The notes beneath the pieces were generated by a model, which ran no database searches, was not told the DNA's origin, and was given only the letters and a program-made list of their open reading frames with translations. Of a stretch of DNA of 64,000 nucleotides, positions 34,474 to 46,000 are shown in pieces (position 1 is the stretch's first letter; every line of letters starts with the position of its first letter). The DNA is from Mya arenaria (Eukaryota; Mollusca; Bivalvia; Myida; Myidae). The translations under genes and the position numbers were made by a program. The stretch is from positions 14,653,088 through 14,717,087 of the forward strand of contig NC_069124.1 of NCBI RefSeq assembly GCF_026914265.1, read 5' to 3'.

Positions 34474-37400
34474 TCATAATAAATCGTCTGTTTCGTCTGT
34501 AAATACCACCGTCCTCAGTCTGAACTGTGTACGATCTGTCATGGTTGTCTTTAATAAGTTTTGCCGGAACCCATCTTTTTTCATTTGAACCCTGATCGTC
34601 TGTCCGTCTGCCAAGGGCGGTAGCGATTTAGCAGTCTGATCGTAGTAGTGTTTTTGGCTGGAGCGCGATTTATTGATCTTGTCCTGTACAATGTCTGTGT
34701 TAACCGTCTGTGGTTTAAGAAGAGATTTTACCGTCGGGATAATAGATCTCAATCGTCGTGACATAAGCAGTTGAGAGGGAGAGTATCCACACTCCAGTGG
34801 GCAGTTTCGATACTCTAGAAAGGCTAAGTATGGGTCTCTGTTGTCAGATTTTGCCTTTCGTAACAGTCGTTTAGCCGTCTGTACCGTCTTTTCTGCCAGA
34901 CCGTTAGATTGAGGGTAAAGGGGACTAGAAGTCGTATGCTCAAAACCCCATTCCCTCGCAAATGTAATGAATTGTTCTGATGTGAACTGAGCTGCGTTGT
35001 CGCTGACAACTTTTTGGCAGATACCGTATCTAGCAAAATGTGTCTTTAGTTTGCGTATTACGGTGATACTTTTTGTGTCCGATAATTTGTCAACTTCAAA
35101 GAATCTGGAGTAATAGTCAACGGTAACGAGGTAATCAACACCGTCCAGTGTAAAAATGTCAGTTGCAACAACTTGCCAGGGCTGTTCTGGAATCTGATGA
35201 GGTTGCATTGGTTCTTTGTTATTTGAACTCCTATGCGTCAGGCAAATGTCACATTGTTGAACCATGTCGGATATGTCACTCGACATTCCAGGCCAAAACA
35301 TTACGTCACGTGCTCGGCTGGTGCACTTGCCGATTCCTAAATGACCTATGTGAATTTTTTCTAACATGGAAGATCTCATTTCGCGAGGGATGAGAATTTT
35401 CTCACCTTTCACTATCATACGGTCCGTGACAGTTAGTTCGTCTCTGAATGTCCAGTATTTCAATACAGACGAAGGACAATGTGTGCGTTTGTCAGGCCAT
35501 CCATCGAGAATGACACGTTTCAAAGTGCAAAGTTCGGCGTCTTTGTCAGTCGATATCCTAACCTCGTCTAGTTTTGTGTCGCTCATGTTGTGATTTGACT
35601 TGACTGAGTGGATTTGGAAATCTAGACCGTCAATTAAGTCTGAACATGTGTCTTCGGCATAATACCTGGAAAGTGTGTCAGCGACTGGTATTGATTTTCC
35701 AGGTACGTGCGTGACCAGAATGTCGTATGCTTGTAGTTGCAATAACATACGTTGAAGTCTGGCTGGGGCAGCAGAGTGTGTTTTTTTTATGATACTCTCA
35801 ATCGGTTTGTGGTCTGATTGAACAAGAACCTGACGTCCGTACACGAAATGGTGAAAACGTTTGCACCCAAATAGGATAGCAAGCATTTCTTTCTCAATTT
35901 GTGCGTATCCTACCTCTGTAGGTGTCAATGATTTTGATGCATATATGACAGGTTTACCATCTTGCAATATGCATGCACCTAGTCCGTATTCTGAACTGTC
36001 TACCTGAAGCGTCACAGGTTTGTGCGTGTCAAAATATACTAGCACAGGGCTCTCAGTCAGGGCTTTTTTGACATCGTCAAAAGCTTTGTCATGTTGTCTG
36101 TCCCAATGGAAGTGCACGTCATTTTTTAGCAGTGCCCGCAATGGGTTTGTCAACTCGACCAGTTTTGGTGAGAACTTGCTGAGATATGTAACCATTCCTA
36201 ACAGAGTCTCTAGCTCTGCACGTGACGTCGGTGCTTTCATTTGTAGGATGGATGCCACTTTGTCAGGGTCTGGTTTGAGTCCGTCGGATGTAAGAATATG
36301 ACCAAAGTACGGGACTTCTGTCAGTCCGATTTTGGATTTGTCAGGATTGAGTCGAATGCCCGTTTCTCTACATCGTCCTAGTACCTTGCGTAAGTTAGTG
36401 TCATGTTCCTCTAGCGTTTTTCCATGAACAAGAATGTCATCAACAATGCATTTTACACCAGTGAGACCCTCTAAACACTCGTCCATTCGTCTTTGGAATT
36501 CGTCTTGACTTGATTTGATTCCAAAAGGAAGTCTAAGAAATCTATACCGTCCGAATGGACTGCCAAATGTGCACATGTATGAAGACTCTTCTGTCAACTC
36601 GATACTCCAGTAACCTGATTTGGCATCCAACACAGAGAAGTAGCGAGCACCTGAGATGTCAGAGGTCACTTCTTCAAGTGTTCTCATTGGATAGTGAGGT
36701 CGCAGTAGGGCGTCGTTTAAGTGTTTAGGGTCTATACAAATGCGTAATTTGCCAGTTTGGGGTTTCTCTACACAAACAAGAGAATTGACCCATTCTGTTG
36801 GCTCTGTGACCTTGCAAATGATCGATTCTTGTTCCTTTTGATCTAACTCCTGTCTGAGTTTGTCTTTGATTGCATACGGTACCCGTCTAGTAGCGTTTAC
36901 TAAGGGAATTGCATCTTTTTGCAGGTGTAATTGACATTTACCTGGAAGGAGACCAACACCTTGAAAAATGTCATTATATTCTGTCACAATGTCATCTTTA
37001 GAGGACGATTTATCGACAGCGTATGTCAGTTTGATGAGCTCTAAGTCAACAGACGTAGTCAGCGAGAGTAGAGGTTGGGAATTTGTTTCTACAATGTAAA
37101 AAGTGGCTGTTACCATGTGCTCTTTGTAGCCACATGGCAAGTCTACTGTGCCGAGTACTTTCAGAGAATCCCCAGTGTAAGAGGTCAGCTTGTGTGATGC
37201 TATTGATAAGGGGCCGTGAACTTTAAGCTGCCTGTAAACATTGTTAGGCAAAATGTTCACCATAGAGCCTGTGTCAATTTTGAACTTTATAGGTTTCTTG
37301 ACGGGGCCAATGATAAGAGTGGCATGGGCTTGTGAAACCAACTTACCTGCTGTTTTCACGGTGTCCACATAGAATGCATCGTCGTCTGATTCACAACTTG

Positions 37401-37626
37401 ATTCATAATCCACTCTCAGTTCGTTTACCCTTTTGGTCACCTCATTCGTACGACACATTTGTGCAAAGTGGTTCAACTTTTTACACGCATGGCATTGTTT
37501 TCCCTTTGCAGGGCAGTTGGCTGTCCTTGAATGTTTGTTTCCACAATTACCACAGTTTTTTGTTGTCGTCCCTCGGCTTATACGCCGCAGCTGGTCTCTC
37601 TGGCTGGTACTTCCGGTATCGCTCAT
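34474..37626 (-). CDS. pol: Gypsy pol polyprotein frame (fossil element)
   Basis: An open frame of 1,050 codons. In order it shows a CCHC zinc knuckle region, an aspartic protease with DTG, reverse transcriptase with the VDD variant of the YxDD box, RNase H, an HHCC zinc-binding integrase N-terminus and a DDE-type integrase core. It overlaps the end of gag by 80 nt in another frame; frameshift expression of pol is known in the family. Part of the LTR element and listed as such only. Confidence 0.88.
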   Translation of the reverse strand: MSDTGSTSQRDQLRRISRGTTTKNCGNCGNKHSRTANCPAKGKQCHACKKLNHFAQMCRTNEVTKRVNELRVDYESSCESDDDAFYVDTVKTAGKLVSQAHATLIIGPVKKPIKFKIDTGSMVNILPNNVYRQLKVHGPLSIASHKLTSYTGDSLKVLGTVDLPCGYKEHMVTATFYIVETNSQPLLSLTTSVDLELIKLTYAVDKSSSKDDIVTEYNDIFQGVGLLPGKCQLHLQKDAIPLVNATRRVPYAIKDKLRQELDQKEQESIICKVTEPTEWVNSLVCVEKPQTGKLRICIDPKHLNDALLRPHYPMRTLEEVTSDISGARYFSVLDAKSGYWSIELTEESSYMCTFGSPFGRYRFLRLPFGIKSSQDEFQRRMDECLEGLTGVKCIVDDILVHGKTLEEHDTNLRKVLGRCRETGIRLNPDKSKIGLTEVPYFGHILTSDGLKPDPDKVASILQMKAPTSRAELETLLGMVTYLSKFSPKLVELTNPLRALLKNDVHFHWDRQHDKAFDDVKKALTESPVLVYFDTHKPVTLQVDSSEYGLGACILQDGKPVIYASKSLTPTEVGYAQIEKEMLAILFGCKRFHHFVYGRQVLVQSDHKPIESIIKKTHSAAPARLQRMLLQLQAYDILVTHVPGKSIPVADTLSRYYAEDTCSDLIDGLDFQIHSVKSNHNMSDTKLDEVRISTDKDAELCTLKRVILDGWPDKRTHCPSSVLKYWTFRDELTVTDRMIVKGEKILIPREMRSSMLEKIHIGHLGIGKCTSRARDVMFWPGMSSDISDMVQQCDICLTHRSSNNKEPMQPHQIPEQPWQVVATDIFTLDGVDYLVTVDYYSRFFEVDKLSDTKSITVIRKLKTHFARYGICQKVVSDNAAQFTSEQFITFAREWGFEHTTSSPLYPQSNGLAEKTVQTAKRLLRKAKSDNRDPYLAFLEYRNCPLECGYSPSQLLMSRRLRSIIPTVKSLLKPQTVNTDIVQDKINKSRSSQKHYYDQTAKSLPPLADGQTIRVQMKKDGFRQNLLKTTMTDRTQFRLRTVVFTDETDDLL

Positions 37627-38308
37627 TTGGTTGCTGCCGCACCTGGTATACAGCTGAAGAATGGGCTTCTTCGCCGGAAGTCGTCGTCATGGTTCGCATC
37701 TGCTCTCTGGCGTATTCAAAGTTCTGTGCTATTTGAACAGCTTTGTCCAGCGACAGTTTCTCTCCTTCGTTAATAAGCTTCTCGCGCAGTTTGGCCGACG
37801 AAATTCCAAAAACGATCCGATCGCGAATCATTTCGTCTGAGCTGGTAAACTGGCAATCTGTCGCCGCTAATCTCAGTTTTGTAACGAATGATTCAAAATT
37901 GTCAGCACCTTGAACTATGTTGTTAAACTTGAACCTGGCAAATATCGGGTTAAGTTTCGGCTGGACGTATTCCTTAAATTTCTTAAAAAACGTTGCCGGC
38001 TTTTTAGCGTCAGTCTCGCTAATTGTCGTCCACGTCTGGCGAATATCCCTTCCTTTGTCTCCGACCCAAAGAAGGACGTACGACGCTTTCTCTTCGTCAC
38101 TTTTGTTCTTTAGGGGCCCAGAGAACACTAGTTCGGCGTGCCTTTGAAACTTATCCCAGGCTTGAGGTAAGTTCGTGCTTTCCCAATCCATTTTGGGAAT
38201 TGACACCCCATACATCTCCATAATGGCCACGTGTTTGAATGGGCAAGTCCAAAACAATGTGTTATGTCCACGTATATCCTTTTGGAACGTTGAAATAATT
38301 CCTTTCAA
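37547..38308 (-). CDS. gag: Gypsy gag frame (fossil element)
   Basis: An open frame of 253 codons directly inside the 5' LTR, resembling the capsid region of Ty3/gypsy Gag. The nucleic-acid-binding knuckle is encoded in the overlapping pol frame. Part of the LTR element. Confidence 0.75.
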   Translation of the reverse strand: MKGIISTFQKDIRGHNTLFWTCPFKHVAIMEMYGVSIPKMDWESTNLPQAWDKFQRHAELVFSGPLKNKSDEEKASYVLLWVGDKGRDIRQTWTTISETDAKKPATFFKKFKEYVQPKLNPIFARFKFNNIVQGADNFESFVTKLRLAATDCQFTSSDEMIRDRIVFGISSAKLREKLINEGEKLSLDKAVQIAQNFEYAREQMRTMTTTSGEEAHSSAVYQVRQQPNERYRKYQPERPAAAYKPRDDNKKLW

Positions 38309-38350
38309 TTTCCACTAGATTCTGTGTCAGAGTTTTTACTTCTGACACCA

Positions 38351-38542
38351 TGTAAAGATATGCTAATCGGATGCATTAAATCCACTTAAGTTTAGCATTG
38401 TAATAAACACAGAGAACAGCGATGTTAGCAGTGTGAGTTTATTCTAAGAACTGGCGCTTCACCTTTGGGCGGAAGTGCCTATCAAATTACAGCATGCTTG
38501 ACCATGTGACCATAGACTGGCCACATACATGATATCATTACA
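38351..38542 (-). repeat. 5' LTR of the gypsy element
   Basis: A 192-bp repeat, nearly identical to 33802-33993. On the minus strand it is followed inward by a TGG-starting primer-binding-like site. Confidence 0.92.
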
Positions 38543-39665
38543 TTGTTGACCGCTAGACTGCTGTTTGAATACTATATAGGGTATATTGTTAAACGGTCTA
38601 CTGCTGTTTAGATGCTATATAGGATATATTGTTGACCGTTCTACTGCTGTTTAGATACTATATAGAGTCTTTTGTTGACCGGTCTACTGCTGTATAGATA
38701 CTATATAGAGTCTATTGTTGACCGGTCTACTGCTGTTTAGATACTATATAGGGTATATTGTTGACCGGTCTACTGCTGTTTAGATACTATATAGAGTCTA
38801 TTGTTGACCGGTCTACTGCTGTTTAGATACTATATAGAGTATATTGTTGACCGGTCTACTGCTGTTTAGATACTATATAGAGTCTTTGGTTGACCGGTCT
38901 ACTGCTGTATAGATACTATATAGGGTCTTTTGTTGACCGGTCTACTGCTGTTTAGATACTATATAGGGTCTTTTGTTAACCAATGTATTGCTGTTTAGAT
39001 ACTATATAGAGTCATTTATTTGACCGGTCTACTGCTGTATAGATACTATATATGGTCTTTTGTTGACCTATGTCTTGCTGTTTAGATACTATATAGGGTC
39101 TATTGTTGACCGGTCTACTACTGTTTAGATACTACATAGGGTCTTTTGTTGACCGGTCTACTGCTGTATAGATACTATATAGGGTCTTTTGTTGACCAAT
39201 GTATTGCTGTTTAGATACTATATAGAGTCTTTTGTTGACCGGTCTACTGCTGTATAGATACTATATAGAGTCTTTTGTTGACCGGTCTATAGCTGTTAAG
39301 ATACTATATAGAGTCTGTTGTTGACCGGTCGTCTGCTGTTTAGATACTATATAGAGTCTGTTGTTGACCGGTCTACTGCTGTTTAGATACTATATAGAGT
39401 CTTTTGTTGACCGGTCTACTGCTGTATAGATACTACATAGGGTCTATTGTTGACCGGTCTACTGCTGTATAGATACTATATAGAGTCTTTTGTTGACCGG
39501 TCTACAGCTATTAAGATACTATATAGAGTCTTCTGTTGACCGGTCTACTGCTATTTACATACTATATAGAGTCTGTTGTTGACCAATGCATTGATGTTTA
39601 GATACTATATTGAGTATTTTGTTGACCGGTCTTCTGCTGTTTAGATACTATATAAGGTCTATGGT
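38543..39665. repeat. 43-bp satellite array, about 26 units
   Basis: The unit is GTTGACCGGTCTACTGCTGT followed by TTAGATACTATATAGAGTCTATT, with substitutions and a few indels between copies. Units at the right end are more diverged. The left edge continues on the other side of the LTR element: 33791-33801 reads GGGTATATTGT(T), the end of a unit. A related array with the same period lies at 63510-64000. Noncoding. Confidence 0.95.
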
Positions 39666-40089
39666 TTAATAGTGGTATATTTTCTTTATGTGGTTTGGTA
39701 GTGGTCTATCTTTCCTGTCTGTGGCCTTTTGTTCCCTTTACTATATTTTCACTTTGTTATGCTAGTAATCTGAAAATGCCCCATGCTACCCGCGATTTTG
39801 CCACATACGTTCAGAATTAGTCAAAGGTCAACTGAGTGCATTTTTCGTACATGGGTATTTAATTATTTTTTTTATATCACAAAAGTTCAGTGAACAGTTT
39901 ATATCGTGTTATTTAACAGTTAAACATAGCTTCTAAAGTAGATATCTTCGAACTCCTTGTTTAAACTTATAGTTCGTATCATCAATCTTCCATCGGATTA
40001 GCGCAATTGACGCTATCACAACTGCATGCTCTTGTACATTTCAATAATGCTTTAAAGCATCTACAACGGATAGATTTACACTAGGTTTT
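39666..40089. other. Sequence without recognised feature
   Basis: AT-rich stretch between the satellite and a decayed ORF. No exon or repeat boundary seen. Confidence 0.5.
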
Positions 40090-41440
40090 ACATCCACAAC
40101 GTGTATATCTAATGCAAGCATCAGATACAGTTGGTAACCGTTTCCAGACAACTTCTTATCCATCAGTACCATCTTGTCATGCGTTTGTATCTACAGGCGT
40201 GACTCTCCACCATCGCTACATCAGCTGTGATTCCTATGTCTGCTTTATAATTTATTCTTGCAATGTGAAGTTTAAGTACGTCATTTGTTGGCGGGAACAT
40301 TTTCAAGCGTTTTCTTAGCCTTAATAAGTAGTGAATATATTGCATTATCATTTGCAAACCCATATGGAGCCCATACAACAAGCATACAAACCGAAAGAAG
40401 GTCAGGACATGTTACATACATCTTCAAACATGTCTTCGAACTAATACAACTTAAGGTGGAGGTTGTGTCAAATCCTATCAAGGTATGAAACCCGAACATG
40501 TTAAGGTTCACCTTTCTGGGTATTATCTGAGCGATACAGTGCACAGGGTAAAGATTTCTTTGAGGTGCAAGCCTTCATACAAACTTCAATGTGTAAATGG
40601 CCAAGATGGTATATCAGTAGGAACTGTACATCAGCATCTTGACATTTGATTACCTTTTCTGTAATAACCTGCTCTTACAGCATCTAATGCATGTAGAATG
40701 ATCCTCATATCTGCCTCTTCGTGGTTTGATGATAGATGGGGCACCTCACGACTGTTGGAAGAAGTTTTTAGTACATTTTGGTAACCTCATTATGTGAAAA
40801 GCTCTTGGTCTCTCGTCAGCGTTTCTATCCTTGTTTGAAAGCTTTCGGAAAGGAATCTAACGATGTCAGCTTTGTTCTCACTCAATTATAAGATGTCATT
40901 CCATGATTGTGGCAGATGTACATCTGGACCGATAATCATTCTACGAATTGGTCGTCGTTTGCCGGATCGCTTGCATCTTTTATTGATGCTTTTCCTGTGT
41001 ATCTGTCGAATGCTACATCGATTCTTTGTGTAGATGTGTTGAAATAGTTCAATACACACTTGAAAAACACGTTTGCATACTCTCCAAATGTAACGCAAAT
41101 GTAACGCAGCAGTCTGGTTTACCTAATTCTTGAATCAATGCATGGCCATCAGTCACTATAGCTGTTATGAAAGTAGCCACTGGAAGCTCTTCATGGACAC
41201 GAACTGCAGTATCAGTAGTTACAACTGCAAACAGATCAGATTTGGCTGTTGGTTCATAATTTCGCCAACCTTTGCAGGTGACAGTGGTACGGGAGACAGT
41301 TCATGTTTTTAAACAGATGCTATTTCGATAGTTCTCCCAGCATTCGCAGTGTTGAAGAGTCGTTGCATCAATTTTCTGTCAGCTTTTATTAACTGTGTGG
41401 TTTGCTTTGTTTTACTGGCACTTGGTACAGCGTGGCGAAT
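40090..41440 (-). pseudogene. Decayed copy of a dispersed multicopy invertebrate ORF
   Basis: Minus-strand frames hold scattered peptides of a large uncharacterised protein found in many copies in invertebrate genomes, notably an HTLxGFDTTS-like motif (related to HALTGCDTTS). The copy is clearly broken in several places. Whether this family is a mobile element or a repeated host gene I cannot say, so it is treated as a fossil. It would lie in the first intron of the HSPA12-like gene if the leader exon at 32 kb is real. Confidence 0.5.
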
Positions 41441-42187
41441 GTTTTCAATTTAAACTTTTTTGATGGGGTCACCTACAAGATAATTTGTTTATTTCTACGG
41501 TTGCTACATTATTGGTTGCAATAGAGAATAATTTACAATAACTAATTGGTAGCTGAGAACCGGTATATGCAATATCTTTACCATTGTCTTCTTCTGTTAG
41601 CCAAGTCCTTTTCAACAAAACACGTTTTGTATGACTAGGTGACCTAGCAGTGCTTTAACATGGCGTTCATCCAGATCTACACGTGCAAACTGGTAGTTAG
41701 ACGTGGTAGACGTAGAAAATTGACCAATTATATTGGTCGTAATGCAATTGATTCCATTTTTATTACTCAAATTTAATTTTTATGATAAGCTAACATTTGA
41801 AAGGGTTGTGAGCGTTAAACCAACCTTCCGGAATGGATTTTTCCAGAAGGGAACAATTTAGTTTAGAAAATATTCAAAGTGATGACCAGTAATGTCATTG
41901 AGCATTACTCCTTAATTTATGGACCAAACAAAATTGACATTCTCATTATTTTTTATCAACTGAAAGCTAAACAAACGTGATTATAAAGATTGATTAACCT
42001 TCCTTCAGAGTATATTGAAAAAAATATTGTGGCATACAACTGCCGTAAGAAATCCTTATAACGTTCGCGAATTGTTTCGTGCTCATTTACTTTTCGCGAT
42101 AATGATCTTGTTATCTAGTGAATATTAGCGAAACATTTAACGGTAAGATATATATTTTAAGTCTGAAAACAATATCGAGAGTGCCCA

Positions 42188-42543
42188 GAACTGTTACATT
42201 TACATGCTGTTCAACACTAGCTGGTTTTCTAGTTATGTTTTTCTAAAACCACTTAATAAGTAACATGATGACGGGTTAAGTTGAATGGCCATGAGTCGTG
42301 TTACCAGCCATCTTATGTGTATTTCTGGCTTCTAGAACTAACAGGTAGTCTAGTTATGGTTGGCGAATTCCACGTAATAAGTCATAACAATAATAATTGC
42401 GTCATAAACTAGATAAGATTCGTGTTACCAGTTATCTTGTGTGTATTTCTGGCTTCTAGAACTAACAGGTAGTATAGTTATGGTTGGCGAATTCCATGTA
42501 ATAAGTCATAACAATAATAACTGCGTCATTAACTGGATACGAT
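42188..42543. repeat. Tandem duplication upstream of the HSPA12-like start
   Basis: A 124-bp unit (CGTGTTACCAG ... ATTTCTGGCTTCTAGAACTA ... GAATTCCACGTAATAAGTCA) occurs at 42296-42419 and 42420-42543 with few differences. A more diverged third copy precedes them (about 42188-42295). It ends about 470 bp before the start codon. Confidence 0.75.
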
Positions 42544-43014
42544 ATATGTTGTATAAGTCTATTTATAGATAACTGGCAACACAAATCGTGAAAACCCCTC
42601 GTCCCTACCCGGAAGGTCAAGTTCACATTACGTGTCATGCACACCTGACGATTCTGCAATTATCTTGGACTTAAATAAGGTCACAGGTAGAGTTTAATCA
42701 TGATAAATTTCTGGATACACACAACGAGTAATGGTGGCCGTTTCCAGGCTGTTAGTCAATCATGCGCGGAGATTTTCAAATAGCATTCGACATGGCACAC
42801 ACAATCGAAGTAACATCCGGTCAAACGTTACTGCTGTGTCCTTCAGTTGTGTGCCACATACTCATTCCAGTTATAATAAAAGTGTCCTAATGTTATGTCT
42901 ACGTTTAATAAGTGTTATTCAACATTCAATTTTCCCCAAACTAATTTACGTCGGTTTATTAAATAGCTTTATTATTAATAAATAATATATATATGTATGA
43001 ATTTACATTTAGAA

Positions 43015-46000
43015 ATGGCTGCCACCAAATCTGGGTCAGTGAGATCAAAATCAAGCAAGTTTGTTGTAGCAGCGATTGATTTCGGCACGACATTTTCTGG
43101 ATATGCCTTTGCAATGCCAGATGAGTTTGAGGCAGACCCACCGAAGATAAGTGCAAATACCACATGGATCGCCGGTGGTCAGCTTATCTCACTGAAAATG
43201 CCGACCGTATTGTTACTAGACCCCAAACAAAACTTTGAGGCTTTTGGTTATGAAGCTGAAAACAGATATTATGAACTTGCCGCTGACGATGAGCACGAGG
43301 GATACTTCTACTTCCGGAGGTTTAAGATGAAGCTGTACAACTCCACAGTAAGTGTAAACTTTCAAAGGTTAAAATGTAGTAGTTGATTTTATCCTTTTTG
43401 ACGACATTCTTCTTTGCTGTCGTTGCATTACGGAATAGTTCATATGTAGGGTGTCGTGAACACTATATCCATAATTTCTAGAACATTGACCGTGACACAA
43501 TGATGGAAGATGAGGAGGGGAAAAAAATGAATGCGATAAAAGTGTTTAGCATTTGCATCAAGTACCTCATGGAGCAATTTATGAAGACGATTAAAAACAG
43601 GTAAAAGTGTTGAACATGTTTTTCTTATTTACTAAAACAACAGTCAAATTAGAATAATCGTGGTCGTGTCAATATCTTAAAAATATGTTAAAGAAAACCC
43701 ATCATATATATGTTTAACATGAAATTCATTTGTTCGCTTTATTTAAATAAACTGGCTAATTTCAAGCGTAATTGAACATGGTCGATATTTTTTTTTATTC
43801 ACAAACATACACCTTAGAATAGGTGTTAAACACCATACGACTGTTGTAATGCTTTAGGTTTGACCGGGTGACAGAGATATCGGAGAAAGACGTCGACTGG
43901 GTACTGACTGTAACAGCTATATGGAATAACAGTTCGAAACAGTTCATGAGAGAGGTCGCCGAAATGGTAAATGTTTGATGATATTCAGAGAAAGCGTTCA
44001 TCTGACGGTAAATGCTGGCGTACACAGGTATCTGTATTATTACCTTTAGTATTCATGTGCATATATGTGTAATTTATGCCAACAAATTTTATATTAAATA
44101 ATACAGAACACGTTTTTGACATATTATGACTTGCTTTTTACAATACTTCAGGCTGGCATCAAGAAGGACTCATTAACCATTGTACTTGAGCCGGAAGCTG
44201 CGTATTTATTTTGCAAGCATCTTCCTATCGAGCAGCTAAACATGACCGGAGCTTCTTTGTCTCAGTCCCAAATGTCACCTTTCTCAACTGGTCAACGCTA
44301 TATGGTGGTCAATGCTGGAGGTTGGTTCATTTTTGTGTTCAAATGTAATCGTTGTGAAATAACTCATAGATATTCATTCGTAATATGGAACTTTTTAGTT
44401 ATTTCGCCACAAAACATAATTATACATGCAGCAGATGTGGTCTACTGAGATTGGCCCTGACAGTACATGTGATCATGTAGATTAACTGATTTACTGATGT
44501 TTTACGTGTCGTTTCTAGGTGTTTCCGTGAATATCAACGTTATCGAGTTGGTGGGAGAAGGGCAACTAAAGGTGCTTAACATGACCAGTGGTGGGCCTAG
44601 GGGAGAAACTCGTGTTGACGAAGCATTCGAAGATTTCGTGAGGAAACTTGTTGGTACGTTATTGAATAAAGATACTTTTGTGCGCATGAATTTAGTTGTC
44701 ATAGTTTTAATTTAATTTCTATATGTATTGGTTTCAAGAAACTTGTTTTTTTTTGGTTGTATTTCTTGTTTCTGTTTTTATCCAACTAAATTATGCGTAA
44801 ACCTTACAGATGAGCCAAGCGCGGCACCGCCTCAAAACTAAATATTTTAAAGTATAATTGCATGCATTTTATTCTGACATTTGAAAACAGCAACTTCAAG
44901 TAAATCGTTAATCAAAGATCATTTAACCCATTTAATCATGGAAATACAAGGCTATCCTTGAAAACGGTGTATGTTCCCCGACAAGTATCTCAGAAACTCT
45001 TTGAACAAATTATTGCGCGTCATGACATGGCCAAAAAACATTTGGTGAAATGCACAAAACAGTTTGTTAAACGATAAATGTGATGAAATTTGAAAGTAAA
45101 AAAAGTATGGAAGATATATGATCTATCACGAGTCGTCATTTATCAAACTATTTTATTCAACCAGTTCATGAAATATGTAAGTAAGCGAACCTTACTAACC
45201 TTTTTTTGATGAGGCAAAAAATGTTAACTGGTATTTGTAAAATATGATGACGAGTGTCAGATTCCTTTAATAACATGTTGTTGTTTTCAATAAAAAGTAG
45301 CAAAAACGACCTGCCTGTTTAACTGCTCTATTGATGAGCCGAATACCACAAAGTAGTGTCCCCACTACATGCGTTGCAGAAATGTAGTACCCAGAAAAAT
45401 TTAAAACCACACATTCATCCGATCGGTATAATTCCGTTTTTAAGTTGAATGCATACTATAAAGACGATATCCAGTGAGAATTACTAGAAAACCCCTTTAC
45501 TTTAATGGAAAGTTGCTTTCTTTAAGATTGTTAAGTCACATTCATGGTGTCATTTCCTGTTAAAGAAAACATTATCGAACATATTCAAAAAATGTTTTTC
45601 AGGAAATAAAGACAAAACACAACATGTACCTCTTACGATTTAAAAGAATGTTACGACTGTGTTAAACATTGCCAACTTCGGAGAAATCCGCTGAAGCGAA
45701 AGTGCCTATAGAGTTATATAGGGAAAATATGGTTAAACAGTTCTCACGACTTAGTCTTTCAAAGATCAACTTACTTCCTACATACATGTTAGGATAATTC
45801 TTGCCCATGAAGATGATGGTTTTGTATTAATAGCACGATTTTTACATTTTGGTCCTTTTTAAGGGTTTTGTTGGTCATTAAAAGTTCCATTGAAATAAGA
45901 AGGAGGTAAAAATTGTTTTGCTATTTAAAGTTTATTAATATACAATAATGGTTTTATGGCCCACCCCGCTGCGTATTCACAGCAAGATAGAAATAATCCA

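Larger units (their letters stand above)
33802..38542 (-). mobile_element. Ty3/gypsy LTR retrotransposon, near-whole, young
   Basis: A fossil-type element of 4,741 bp on the minus strand. Both ends are 192-bp LTRs starting TG and ending CA in element orientation. The LTRs differ at about one position by eye, so the insertion is recent. The 5-bp word TTGTT flanks both ends (33797-33801 and 38543-38547) as a perfect target duplication. A primer-binding-site-like TGGTGTCAGAAG follows the 5' LTR and a purine tract precedes the 3' LTR. Long gag and pol frames are open. The order protease, reverse transcriptase, RNase H, integrase is that of Ty3/gypsy; a Mag-like lineage is possible but untested. 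It looks whole or nearly so, with at most one apparent break. It interrupts the first unit of the 43-bp satellite. Confidence 0.92.

Noticed and set aside
38543-39665. Regular repeats resembling a CRISPR array
   Set aside because: The 43-bp units are contiguous with no unique spacers, and the genes around are eukaryotic with introns. It is a satellite.
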